Below, one piece after another: positions 7,688-15,710 of a DNA stretch of 64,000 nucleotides. The notes under the pieces were generated by a model, which did no database searches, was not told the DNA's origin, and saw only the letters and a list, made by a program, of their open reading frames with translations. Source of the stretch: Microcoleus sp. bin38.metabat.b11b12b14.051 (GTDB lineage: Bacteria > Cyanobacteriota > Cyanobacteriia > Cyanobacteriales > Microcoleaceae); the NCBI RefSeq assembly GCF_013299165.1, contig NZ_JAAFKD010000010.1, positions 1 through 64,000 of the forward strand. Reading direction: 5' to 3'. The translations under genes were made by a program, and so were the position numbers. Numbering within the stretch: position 1 is the first letter of the stretch; each line of letters begins with the position of its first letter.

Positions 7688-9799
7688 ATGCAGTTGCAGC
7701 GCCAATTTAGCGGACAACTGATTGCGATCGACAGCAACAGCGCGATCGCCAGCGGCGGTGAAGGTCGCATCTACCCGATCGCCCAAGACTCGTCCCTTCT
7801 AGCAAAAATCTACCACAAACCGACAGACGAAGACGGCGACAAACTCACTGTCATGTTCAGTATGCCGCCGGATGCGCCGATCGCGGAACCGGGACACGCT
7901 TCAATTGCTTGGCCTCTCGATTTGCTGCATACTGTCGGCGGGCGCGAAAAAATCGTCGGTTTTGTGATGCCGCGCGTCAACAAAGTGCTGCCGGTACACA
8001 CTTTCTACACTCCCAAAACCAGGCGCGAACAAAAACCGCTATTTAACTATCTTTACCTCCACCGCACCGCCAGAAACCTCGCCTCGGCGGTAAACGCCCT
8101 CCACGTCAGGGGTTACGTCATCGGCGACGTGAACGAGTCGAACATTCTGGTGACGGATACGGCTTTGGTAACGCTGGTAGACACCGATTCGTTTCAAGTG
8201 CGCGATCCTTATACTGGTTACGTTTATCGGTGTCCCGTGGGGAAACCAGAGTTTACGCCGCCCGAATTGCAGGGCCAGATTTTCCGCGATATCGATCGAG
8301 CTCCAGAGCACGATTTGTTCGGTTTAGCGGTATTAATTTTTCAATTGGTGATGGAAGGTACGCACCCGTTTTCGGGAGTGTATCTCGGTAGCGACGAACC
8401 GCCGTCTTTGGAAGCGAGAATTCGATCGGGCCATTTCCCCACCGGTACCAAGCGAATACCCTACCGCCCGATGCCCGCTGCGCCACCTTTCGAGATGCTG
8501 CATCCGCGGCTGCGGCAGATGTTTGTCCGCTGTTTTGAGGAAGGGCACGGCAATCCGTCGGCGCGCCCGGATGCGAAAACTTGGGTGAATGCGATTCGGG
8601 AAGCGGAAGATTCTCTGGTTACTTGCAGCAAAAACAGCCAGCACAAATACGGAAATCATTTGAGTAGGTGCCCTTGGTGCGATCGGGCAAAACTCCTCAA
8701 AGGCCGCGATCCGTTTCCTTCGCGACAAGCAGTCAGCAACGGATTGCACTTGCAGCCCGCCACAACCAAGCGTAAAAAGCCCTTATCCCCGCCTCCTGTG
8801 AGGGAGACCGCAGTGCGCCGACAACAGCCCGCCACGGGGCTGCCGCGCCAACTGGGCAACTATCAAATGCCGATGCTGCCTCTGCCTTCTCGGAGTCGGA
8901 CTCCGGCGCCTCAGATTCCCCCTAGCAAGTTTGAGAGAATTGTTCAGGATGCTGCTTGGGGCGGTGTTTGGGGCAGTTTGTGTTTGGCCGCGGTGGTGGG
9001 GATAGCTTCGCTAATTGCTGAAGGCGGCGGCCCGATTTTGGGCGCAATTATTGTCGGTTCGATTTGGGGCAGTTTTTTTGGGATGATGTGGGGTATTTTC
9101 ACTTTGTCGCCGCAGCAAATTTGGCGCAAGTGGGGTGGTGTATTGACGGGGGCGGCTTGGGGGGCTTTTTTGTTGGCGGCGATCGCGGGTGCGGTGTCTG
9201 GGGCGATTAATGGCAATCCGGCGATCGGGCAGGCGATCGGGTGTGGCGCCGCGGTTGGTGCTGGTTGGGGCTGTATTTGGGCAGGTTTTGAGCCTCCTCT
9301 GGCGATGCCGATCAGCAGAGTGTGGGGCCGGCGCGGAGCATTTTTGGGGGCGGTTTGGGGAGGGTTTTTGGGGACTTTGGCGGGCGTTTTGCTGGGGATG
9401 GGGTGGGTGGTTTGGCAGCAGTATAACGGACAGATGCGGCCGACGATCGAATTCGGGGGTTTGTTGCTGGGTGTGGCTATTGTGGCGGCGGGTGTGGGTT
9501 CGGTTGGAGGTGTCGTTTCAGGGACTTTCTTGGGTGTTTGCGGGTTTGCGCCGAAGCTGCCGGTGTCGTTTCAGCCTTCGGGGATTCGCGGTGCGGCTTT
9601 GGGTGCGATTTGGGGGAGTTTTTTGGGGACTTTTGCGGGTGCAGTGTTGGGGGCGGGGCTTTGTGCGGTGTTTCCGGCTCTCAGCGGTGGGGTGTCGGTG
9701 CAGTTGGCCCCTGTTGTCGGTGCGATCGTCGGGGCTGGTTTGGGGGCGATTTGGGGGGTAATTTCGGGTGCTGTTTGGGGCGCTCTGGGGAAGTGGTGA
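7688..9799 (+). CDS. TerY-P-type protein kinase with Zn ribbon and Gly-rich membrane tail
   Basis: A 703-residue protein. Residues 1-300 form a divergent Ser/Thr-kinase domain: glycine loop SGGEGR (22-27), Lys40 in LLAKIY, catalytic loop GDVNESN (146-152) with Asp147 and Asn152, and DTDSF (165-169) in place of DFG. EHDLFGLAVLIFQL is the helix-F region. A probable zinc ribbon follows (Cys313, His319, Cys328, Cys331), then a Pro-rich linker. From about residue 416 to the end there are repeated Gly/Ala-rich hydrophobic segments with GxxWG motifs, a glycine-zipper membrane region. Kinase plus zinc ribbon is the arrangement known for TerY-P triads; the vWA and PP2C partners lie 5-6 kb upstream on the same strand. 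Part of the C-terminal composition is low complexity. Confidence 0.87.
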   Translation: MQLQRQFSGQLIAIDSNSAIASGGEGRIYPIAQDSSLLAKIYHKPTDEDGDKLTVMFSMPPDAPIAEPGHASIAWPLDLLHTVGGREKIVGFVMPRVNKVLPVHTFYTPKTRREQKPLFNYLYLHRTARNLASAVNALHVRGYVIGDVNESNILVTDTALVTLVDTDSFQVRDPYTGYVYRCPVGKPEFTPPELQGQIFRDIDRAPEHDLFGLAVLIFQLVMEGTHPFSGVYLGSDEPPSLEARIRSGHFPTGTKRIPYRPMPAAPPFEMLHPRLRQMFVRCFEEGHGNPSARPDAKTWVNAIREAEDSLVTCSKNSQHKYGNHLSRCPWCDRAKLLKGRDPFPSRQAVSNGLHLQPATTKRKKPLSPPPVRETAVRRQQPATGLPRQLGNYQMPMLPLPSRSRTPAPQIPPSKFERIVQDAAWGGVWGSLCLAAVVGIASLIAEGGGPILGAIIVGSIWGSFFGMMWGIFTLSPQQIWRKWGGVLTGAAWGAFLLAAIAGAVSGAINGNPAIGQAIGCGAAVGAGWGCIWAGFEPPLAMPISRVWGRRGAFLGAVWGGFLGTLAGVLLGMGWVVWQQYNGQMRPTIEFGGLLLGVAIVAAGVGSVGGVVSGTFLGVCGFAPKLPVSFQPSGIRGAALGAIWGSFLGTFAGAVLGAGLCAVFPALSGGVSVQLAPVVGAIVGAGLGAIWGVISGAVWGALGKW

Positions 9800-9975
9800 T
9801 GTGATTTAATTTATTGGATGAGACTTATTGCATAAATCTTCGATCGATCGTTCAAGCGCAGATGCAAGGTAGATCGACGCAGATTAACGCAGATGTATTT
9901 CAAGAGAGAGAGCGAATTACAATCTGGTCTATTGAATCCTGTTTTTTACCTAAACACGTTTTGGAGTTAACGAAG

Positions 9976-10341
9976 ATGAATCAAACCTGGATTGTTTACA
10001 AAGTCGAATCAATGAGCGCCGAAGGCTGGAGAGAACGCAAATTAATGCCATCCGGTGGTTTAACCGAAATGTTGACTGAAGAATGGGACTTTTCCGGCAA
10101 ATTGCCCAAAATCGGCGATCGCCTGCGAGAATATACCAATCTGCAAGACCCCGACAATGGCATTACTCACGGTAGAGATGGCGACTGGATTGTGACTCGC
10201 ATCAACCATTTTTCGTCTGAGGAAACCCAGCAGGAAATCGCAATATGTTATTGTGCTTATCAGCCCATTGAGGTTAAGTGGGTCGAACTGAAACGAGGCA
10301 GACCGGTTAACGAGATTTTGCAAGCCACTGAGGTTGGGTAG
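9976..10341 (+). CDS. Unrecognised 121-residue protein
   Basis: I do not recognise this family. The start at ATG 9976 is preferred over the longer frame because GGAG lies about 10 bases upstream (9963-9966) and the upstream part has no protein-like character. The protein is hydrophilic and beta-rich, with MNQTWIVYKVESMSAEGW at the start, a central GDRLREYT and WIVTRINHF, and no membrane segment or catalytic motif. It follows the kinase gene by 176 bases on the same strand and could be the last member of that cluster or an independent gene. Confidence 0.55.
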   Translation: MNQTWIVYKVESMSAEGWRERKLMPSGGLTEMLTEEWDFSGKLPKIGDRLREYTNLQDPDNGITHGRDGDWIVTRINHFSSEETQQEIAICYCAYQPIEVKWVELKRGRPVNEILQATEVG

Positions 10342-10625
10342 CTTGTCAGAAACCGGGTTTTTTACGAAAATATTTCATCGCAGCCCGCAGATTCGGTAAA
10401 AACCCGGTTTCTTTTACCAAAATGCGTCCACGAATTTCAACCTAAACCCTATTAAGGATGGAAACCCAACTAATATCAATCCCATTTTCCCTTGTAGCAA
10501 CTGCTACATCCGTAAAGAGATTAATAACTTCATAAACAGAGTCGCTTATCCATCACGCATAAACAGTTTGATTCCCGTATGATGTAACTGACAACTGCCC
10601 ACTGTCAACTGTCAACTGTCAACTG
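10342..10625. repeat. CCGGGTT inverted repeat and GTCAACT heptamers
   Basis: One member of the GAAACCGGGTT inverted-repeat family lies at about 10350-10412. A run of CTGTCAA heptamers covers about 10600-10640 and overlaps the last codons and the stop of the reverse-strand gene that ends at 10626. Confidence 0.7.
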
Positions 10626-11741
10626 TCAACTGTCAACCGTTCTAAGATGACAGTGACAATTCGGCTTGGCAATCAAAGACTCAACCAAAGCATTCAAAGC
10701 AACCGCCGCCAATAATCCGCCGCCAAAAGTTCCCACCGTCGTAATATAAGGAATTCCCGATCGCACTAACCGCCGTTTCGCCACCGGAGCATGACTAAAA
10801 CCGATCGGCATTCCAATCACCAAAGCCGGTTGCAGTTGCCCGTTCGCGATCGCTTCACAAACCGCCATCAGCACAGACGGCGCATATCCGATTACTAATA
10901 TACATCCTTTTTCCAATTTCAACAACTTTTCAAACCACTCGCGTTCGTGCCAGAATTTCTGTTCTGCTTCCGGTGCAGCATTAATGTGCGAATCATCAAT
11001 TAAAGTTGTGATACTTGTTCCCAAATGAGCCAATCTTGTGCTATCCAAAGCAGCAAAAACAGGAGGCACATCAGCCACAATTTGACATTGATTTTTCAAA
11101 GCTTCCCGCGCCGATTTAATCGCCGTTTCGCTCAACTTCACAAACGGCAGCAGCGAACAATCACCGGATGCTAACACCAGTTTTGATAGCAAGTCTACCT
11201 CAATTTCCGAGCGATCGCTCAAATCCGGCAACAAATGCTGTAACGACTCCCCAAATGCCTCCGGGTGAGTGTGTGCCCCCGCATCCCAACCATCCCAAAG
11301 TTGTTCTAACTGTCCCAATCCCCCCTCAGTTTGGGCCTCCAAAACCCTCAGTTGCGCCAATGCGCCCGCCTGCACCGCTTGACACGAAAGATCCCGCCCC
11401 AGCAATCCTTCGAGGGCTGATGCCGTTTCTCGCAGGCGCACAATCTGCTGAATTACCGACAGATATTGTCGTTGCAAAGTCGCCATCAGCGCGTCTGGGG
11501 AAGCCTCCGCGTCTGTTTCTAAGAGTTTGCGAATGTGAGACAGTTGAAAGCCTTGCTGCTTGAGTGCAACGATTCTTTGGAGTCTTTGCACGTCGCTGCG
11601 GGTATACAGTCTGTAGTTAGAAGTCGATCGCACCGCCGGAGAAAGTAGCCCCAAGGTGTGATAGTGTCGCACCATCCGAGGGGTAATTGTACCTTTTACC
11701 GCTTCAGTAAGTTGTTTGATTGTCAGGTATTGTTGCTGCAT
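10626..11741 (-). CDS. CoaR-type cobalt-responsive MerR regulator with CobH domain
   Basis: A 371-residue fusion. Residues 1-75 form a MerR-family winged helix-turn-helix (TIKQLTEAV, RMVRHYHTLGLL, YRLYTRSDVQRL), followed by a dimerisation helix to about 115. Residues about 170-355 match precorrin-8X methylmutase (CobH/CbiC): KLVLASGD, PPVFAALDSTRL, GCILVIGYAPSVL, PALVIGMPIGFS. The C-terminus carries Cys362-His363-Cys364. This architecture, with a CHC tail, is that of CoaR of Synechocystis, which activates coaT in response to cobalt. The catalytic His of CobH (RMIHASGD-type motif) is Leu190 here, so the domain is probably a sensor and not an enzyme. coaT lies at 13426. Confidence 0.92.
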   Translation of the reverse strand: MQQQYLTIKQLTEAVKGTITPRMVRHYHTLGLLSPAVRSTSNYRLYTRSDVQRLQRIVALKQQGFQLSHIRKLLETDAEASPDALMATLQRQYLSVIQQIVRLRETASALEGLLGRDLSCQAVQAGALAQLRVLEAQTEGGLGQLEQLWDGWDAGAHTHPEAFGESLQHLLPDLSDRSEIEVDLLSKLVLASGDCSLLPFVKLSETAIKSAREALKNQCQIVADVPPVFAALDSTRLAHLGTSITTLIDDSHINAAPEAEQKFWHEREWFEKLLKLEKGCILVIGYAPSVLMAVCEAIANGQLQPALVIGMPIGFSHAPVAKRRLVRSGIPYITTVGTFGGGLLAAVALNALVESLIAKPNCHCHLRTVDS

Positions 11742-12000
11742 AATACCAATTGGGAAAACTAGAGCTAAATATTCTAAATTGTACCCGATATTTGTAGCGA
11801 AACGTTATTGCCATGTCCGGCGCTGGCCTCGGGGAATTTTCTAATTAACATTAATTGTCATTGCGAGGAACGAAGCAATCGCAAAGACTTAGATTGCTTC
11901 GTTTTTCGCAATAACATAAAACCTAAACTCTGGCTTTACAACATGATATAATTAACTTGTGCAGTAAATCCAAAATCTAAAATCCACAATCCAAAATCGA
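11742..12000. other. Upstream region of coaR with GAAGCAATCGC repeat
   Basis: A palindromic interspersed element (about 11857-11920, containing ATTGCGAGGAACGAAGCAAT and its inverse) lies between the coaR start and the nuclease gene. Related pieces occur at about 18902-18935, 42327-42370 and 56535-56565. No coding sequence is seen. Confidence 0.5.
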
Positions 12001-13113
12001 ATGACTCGATTAATTCACGATCGCTTTGCCAAAGAATACCTAGAAGAGATGCTGTCTCCACTTGGGAAAGTCGAGATCGGCCGCGATGTCACTTCCGAAG
12101 TACGCGAAATCGATGTTTACTTTACTTATGAAACCACAATCCCAGAACATCTCGCAAATTTGGGATTGTTGGGACAACTAGCAACTGCGACGGCAATTTT
12201 TGAACCATTCCGCAACCCAGTAACTACCAGAGAAGTTGTAAGCTGCATCAGCAAATTGTTTGATATTCAGAGCGAATTAGAGCGAGAAGCCAGAAGAGAC
12301 AATATTCGATTTAACGAAAATGATTTGCCGAAATTGTGGATTCTCACTCCCACAGCCTCAGAATCGCTATTAAATGGGTTTCGCGCACAAACAGATGAAC
12401 CCAATTGGATGCCAGGAATCTATTTTTTGGGGGAATCTATGCGATCGGCAATTGTGGTCATCCATCAGTTGCCAAAAACTCCCGAAACCTTGTGGATAAG
12501 GATTTTGGGTAAAGGAAAAGTGCAGGAAAGGGCAGTTTCGGAGTTGAGCGCCTTGGCTACAGACAATCCACTGCGAATTAATACGTTAGAATTGCTGTAT
12601 CGACTGCAATCAAACCTAGTAGCAGATTTAGAACAGCCCATAGAAACAGAAGACCGGGAGTTAATTATGACTATCGCACCTCTATTTCAAGAACAGTTAC
12701 AAGCCGCACAAGAACAAGGATTAGAACAAGGATTAGAACAAGGATTAGAACAAGGATTAGAGCGAGGAAGACAAGAACAACAGCGCTTAATCTTTGAGAA
12801 TTTCCTGCGAGTGAGATTTGGAGAGTTAGACTCGTTGATGATAGCGTTTCTCTCTCCGGTATCCAAGATACCTGCTGCCGAGTTTACGGTAATTTTACTC
12901 GGGATATCTATGCTGACGGTGGATGCAGCGGGAAGACAAGAAGCGGTGAGATTGTTAGCAGAAAATGTCTTAGGACTGCGCTTAAATGAATTTAACGATA
13001 GTTTACCTACACTGGTTGCTAATTTGTTAGCTTTACCTGTGGAAGAATTGACATTGTTGTTAGAACAATTGCCGCAGTTATCAACTGATGAATTGATTTC
13101 TCGATTGGGATGA
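12001..13113 (+). CDS. Rpn/PD-(D/E)XK transposase-like nuclease protein
   Basis: A 370-residue protein of a cyanobacterial family related to Rpn/YhgA-like and DUF4351 proteins, a guess from overall style. The N-terminal domain (about 1-180) has TRLIHDRFAKEYLEEML, then TSEVREIDVYFTY, which can be read as the Glu/Asp strands of a PD-(D/E)XK nuclease core. Residues about 235-262 are four tandem QGLE units encoded by a perfect 12-bp repeat (about 12715-12762). After them comes a C-terminal helical region, FENFLRVRFGELD onward, like that in DUF4351-type proteins. The gene sits between coaR and coaT, which elsewhere are directly divergent, so it looks like an insertion into that pair. Confidence 0.65.
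   Translation: MTRLIHDRFAKEYLEEMLSPLGKVEIGRDVTSEVREIDVYFTYETTIPEHLANLGLLGQLATATAIFEPFRNPVTTREVVSCISKLFDIQSELEREARRDNIRFNENDLPKLWILTPTASESLLNGFRAQTDEPNWMPGIYFLGESMRSAIVVIHQLPKTPETLWIRILGKGKVQERAVSELSALATDNPLRINTLELLYRLQSNLVADLEQPIETEDRELIMTIAPLFQEQLQAAQEQGLEQGLEQGLEQGLERGRQEQQRLIFENFLRVRFGELDSLMIAFLSPVSKIPAAEFTVILLGISMLTVDAAGRQEAVRLLAENVLGLRLNEFNDSLPTLVANLLALPVEELTLLLEQLPQLSTDELISRLG
12715..12762 (+). repeat. 12-bp in-frame tandem repeat
   Basis: Four consecutive copies of CAAGGATTAGAA (the last ending in GAGCG) encode QGLE repeats between the nuclease-like and helical domains. In-frame repeat length should be variable between strains. Confidence 0.85.
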
Positions 13114-13359
13114 TATAGTCTTGGACGCACGGGTGGTCAGAAACCGGGTTTTTAGTAAAATACTTGATTGTAGCCGACAGATTCGGTAAAAAACCCGGTT
13201 TCTTTGGCTTGATGCGTCCAGGATTATGTTTGTTTGTCCAGGACACGGCAATGCCGTTTTCTTACCAGATTTACCGACAGTTTATCGCACTTGGCGATCG
13301 CCCGAAATGCACGACACGGCATTGCCGTTTCCTTACCTGGAGGGAATTTAGATTAAAAG
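13114..13359. repeat. Interspersed repeats upstream of coaT
   Basis: About 13138-13203 is a GAAACCGGGTT/AACCCGGTTTCT inverted-repeat element. About 13240-13335 contains two copies of the GACACGGCAATGCCGTTT palindromic element, which also occurs at 55727-55795, 56003-56025 and 60354-60383. No gene is seen. Confidence 0.7.
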
Positions 13360-13392
13360 CTTGACATTGACACTAATGTCAAGGTTTACGAT
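13360..13392 (+). promoter_or_regulatory. coaT promoter with MerR-type operator
   Basis: A perfect 9-bp inverted repeat, CTTGACATT (13360-13368) and AATGTCAAG (13375-13383), is separated by 6 bases. The left arm contains a consensus -35 box TTGACA (13361-13366). A -10-like TACGAT lies at 13387-13392, giving a 20-bp spacer. An over-long spacer occupied by a dyad is the signature of promoters activated by MerR-family regulators. CoaR is the obvious candidate activator, encoded 1.6 kb upstream. The site is 34 bases before the coaT start. Confidence 0.85.
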
Positions 13393-13425
13393 GCAGGAGT
13401 CATTCTATCAAATCAAATTTTCCCA

Positions 13426-15339
13426 ATGACTCCCAATTCCCTCCCCATCTCTCGCATCTCGCGCCTCGCAGAAGAACATCCCGATGCTGTGACAGCCGCC
13501 CTGTGCGGAATTCTCGTAATTTTTGGTTCGATCGCCCTACAAGTCGGTTGGCTGGGCTTAGCGGTGTTAATATTGCCCGCTGCTTACGTGATTGGTGGCT
13601 ATTCCAGCACCCGCGAAGGCTTGACTACGCTTATTGAAGAACGCGAATTAGATGTAGATTTATTGATGATTGTCGCTGCTTTGGGCGCGGCAGGTTTGGG
13701 GCTGTGGCGGCGAGAATATCATTTAATTGTGGATGGTGCGGTTTTAATTTTAATCTTTGCAATTAGCGGCGCGCTGGAAGGTTATGCTATGCAGCGGACT
13801 GAACGGAGTATTCGCAGTTTGATGAGCTTGACTGCCGATACTGCGCGGGTGTTAATGTACGATGGGGAACGAGAAATTGCGATCGATAAATTGGCAATTG
13901 GCGATCGTATTTTAGTCAAGCCCGGAGAAATCATCCCCACAGATGCGATAATTATCGAAGGTTTTAGCACCCTAAATCAAGCCTCAATTACCGGCGAATC
14001 GATGCCAGTCGAAAAAACTGCCGGTGATGAAGTCTATGCTGGGACAATTAATGGTTTCGGCGCGCTCAAATTGGAAGTTCACAAAAATCCAGAAAGCAGT
14101 TTGATTCAGCGAGTGATTCGGCTGGTACAGCAAGCGCAAACAGAAGCGCCGCCTTCTCAGCAGTTTGTGGAAAAGTTCGAGCGCGGTTATGCTAAATTAA
14201 TTGTCGGTTTAGGCTTGCTGCTGGCAACTTTGCCGCCCTTTATTTTAGGCTGGAATTGGGAAGATACGATTTATCGCGCGTTGATTTTCCTAGTAGTCGC
14301 TTCTCCCTGCGCGCTGATGGCTTCGATTATGCCGGCGCTGCTGTCGGGGATTGCTAACGGCGCGAGACAGGGAATTTTGTTCAAAAGTGGCGCGCAATTA
14401 GAGATAATTGGTCAAGTTCGGGCGATCGCCTTTGACAAAACTGGAACCCTCACCACCGGAAAACCGCAAGTTATCCAAATTGTACCAGCAACCGGATATA
14501 CTCAAACAGAAGTTCTGCAATTGGCTGCGGCTCTCGAAACTCATTCCGAACACGCGATCGCCCAAGCAATCGTCCAGGCTGCAAATCAGCAAGAGTTATC
14601 GTTGTCAAGTGCGATCGACGTACAAGCAAAAATTGGTAGCGGAATTGTCGGCCAAGTTGACAATCAAACCATTACCATTGGTAAAGCAGGTTTTGTCGGA
14701 ACCACCGCCGAATTGACAGAAGTCAGCCATCGCCTGCAAGGGGAAGGAAAAACGGTTGTTTGGGTGGCAAAGGGCGATGAACTTTTAGGCATCATTGCAG
14801 TAGCAGATACAGTCCGCCCGGAAGCAGCAGCCACAGTCCAACGCCTGAAAAAATTAGGCATAGAACACATCATAATGCTGACCGGCGACAACGAGCAAAC
14901 CGCTCAATATATCGCCCGCCAATTAGGAATCAATGAAGTGTACGCCGAACTTTTGCCCGAAGACAAAGTACACCTAATTAAGAAACTGCAAGCCCAGTAT
15001 CAAACCGTAGCAATGGTAGGAGACGGCATCAACGACGCCCCCGCCCTCGCTCAAGCTTCCGTAGGAATTGCGATGGGAATTTCCGGTAGCGATGTCGCTT
15101 TAGAAACCGCCGACATCGTATTAATGGCGGATAAGTTAGAACAACTAGCTAAAGCAATTAGTTTGGGGCGTCGCGCTCAAAATGTGGTCAAACAAAACAT
15201 TGTGTTTGCGCTCAGTTGTATTATACTGTTGTTGGCTGCTAATTTTCTCGGAAATATCACAATGCCGATCGGCGTCATCGGTCATGAAGGCTCTACAGTT
15301 TTAGTAACGTTGAGCGGTTTGCGGTTGCTGAGACATTAA
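13426..15339 (+). CDS. CoaT cobalt-translocating P1B-4-type ATPase
   Basis: A 637-residue heavy-metal P-type ATPase that should export Co(II) at the cost of ATP. Features in order: N-terminal membrane helices without a metal-binding GMxCxxC domain, actuator motif TGESMPVEKT, Ser293-Pro294-Cys295 in the transport helix, phosphorylation site DKTGTLTTGKP (Asp337), hinge MVGDGINDAPALAQA, and the C-terminal GHEGSTVL motif. SPC plus HEGS is diagnostic of the P1B-4 (cobalt) group. The nucleotide-domain HP dipeptide reads His376-Ala377 (SEHAIA), unlike the usual SEHP. A MerR-type promoter precedes the gene and CoaR is encoded nearby, as in Synechocystis. Confidence 0.92.
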   Translation: MTPNSLPISRISRLAEEHPDAVTAALCGILVIFGSIALQVGWLGLAVLILPAAYVIGGYSSTREGLTTLIEERELDVDLLMIVAALGAAGLGLWRREYHLIVDGAVLILIFAISGALEGYAMQRTERSIRSLMSLTADTARVLMYDGEREIAIDKLAIGDRILVKPGEIIPTDAIIIEGFSTLNQASITGESMPVEKTAGDEVYAGTINGFGALKLEVHKNPESSLIQRVIRLVQQAQTEAPPSQQFVEKFERGYAKLIVGLGLLLATLPPFILGWNWEDTIYRALIFLVVASPCALMASIMPALLSGIANGARQGILFKSGAQLEIIGQVRAIAFDKTGTLTTGKPQVIQIVPATGYTQTEVLQLAAALETHSEHAIAQAIVQAANQQELSLSSAIDVQAKIGSGIVGQVDNQTITIGKAGFVGTTAELTEVSHRLQGEGKTVVWVAKGDELLGIIAVADTVRPEAAATVQRLKKLGIEHIIMLTGDNEQTAQYIARQLGINEVYAELLPEDKVHLIKKLQAQYQTVAMVGDGINDAPALAQASVGIAMGISGSDVALETADIVLMADKLEQLAKAISLGRRAQNVVKQNIVFALSCIILLLAANFLGNITMPIGVIGHEGSTVLVTLSGLRLLRH

Positions 15340-15710
15340 TTAAATTACTCTTTCACCGACAATTTGTAGGGGCGGGTTCATCAACAATTTACGATCGCAA
15401 TCAACAATCTCATAAACCCGCCCTCCCCGACTTAATTTCAGCATAAAATCTTTTCCTGACGGTTCAGAATACCGGGCGAAATACCGGGCGAAATACCGGG
15501 CGAAATACCGGGCGAAATACCCGGCGGTTGAAGAAACCGCGTCTACACAGACAAAACCCGCCTCCGCGGGTTGAAGAATGCGCGGTTAATATTTCTTGAT
15601 TTTCTTCCGTCGGCGTCCGGCGGACATCGTTTGTGTAGACGCGGTTTCAACCGCCGTTTTATCTAATGGACACTACCATTTCCCATCCCATCTATCAACC
15701 TAATTTGACA
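15340..15710. repeat. Repeat-rich intergenic region after coaT
   Basis: Three repeats are seen and no gene. About 15366-15426 is a GTAGGGGCGGGTT palindromic element. Positions 15469-15516 hold four perfect tandem copies of ATACCGGGCGAA plus a partial fifth. About 15525-15655 is an inverted pair of the GGCGGTTGAA/AAACCGC with TAGACGCGG family, which recurs near 25800-25925, 56070-56195 and 56690-56805. Any terminator for coaT and the reverse-strand gene would lie here. Confidence 0.75.

Noticed and set aside
9189..9804. Long Trp/Gly/Arg-rich frames in the kinase tail
   Set aside because: They are out-of-frame readings of the GC-rich glycine-zipper sequence of the kinase gene.
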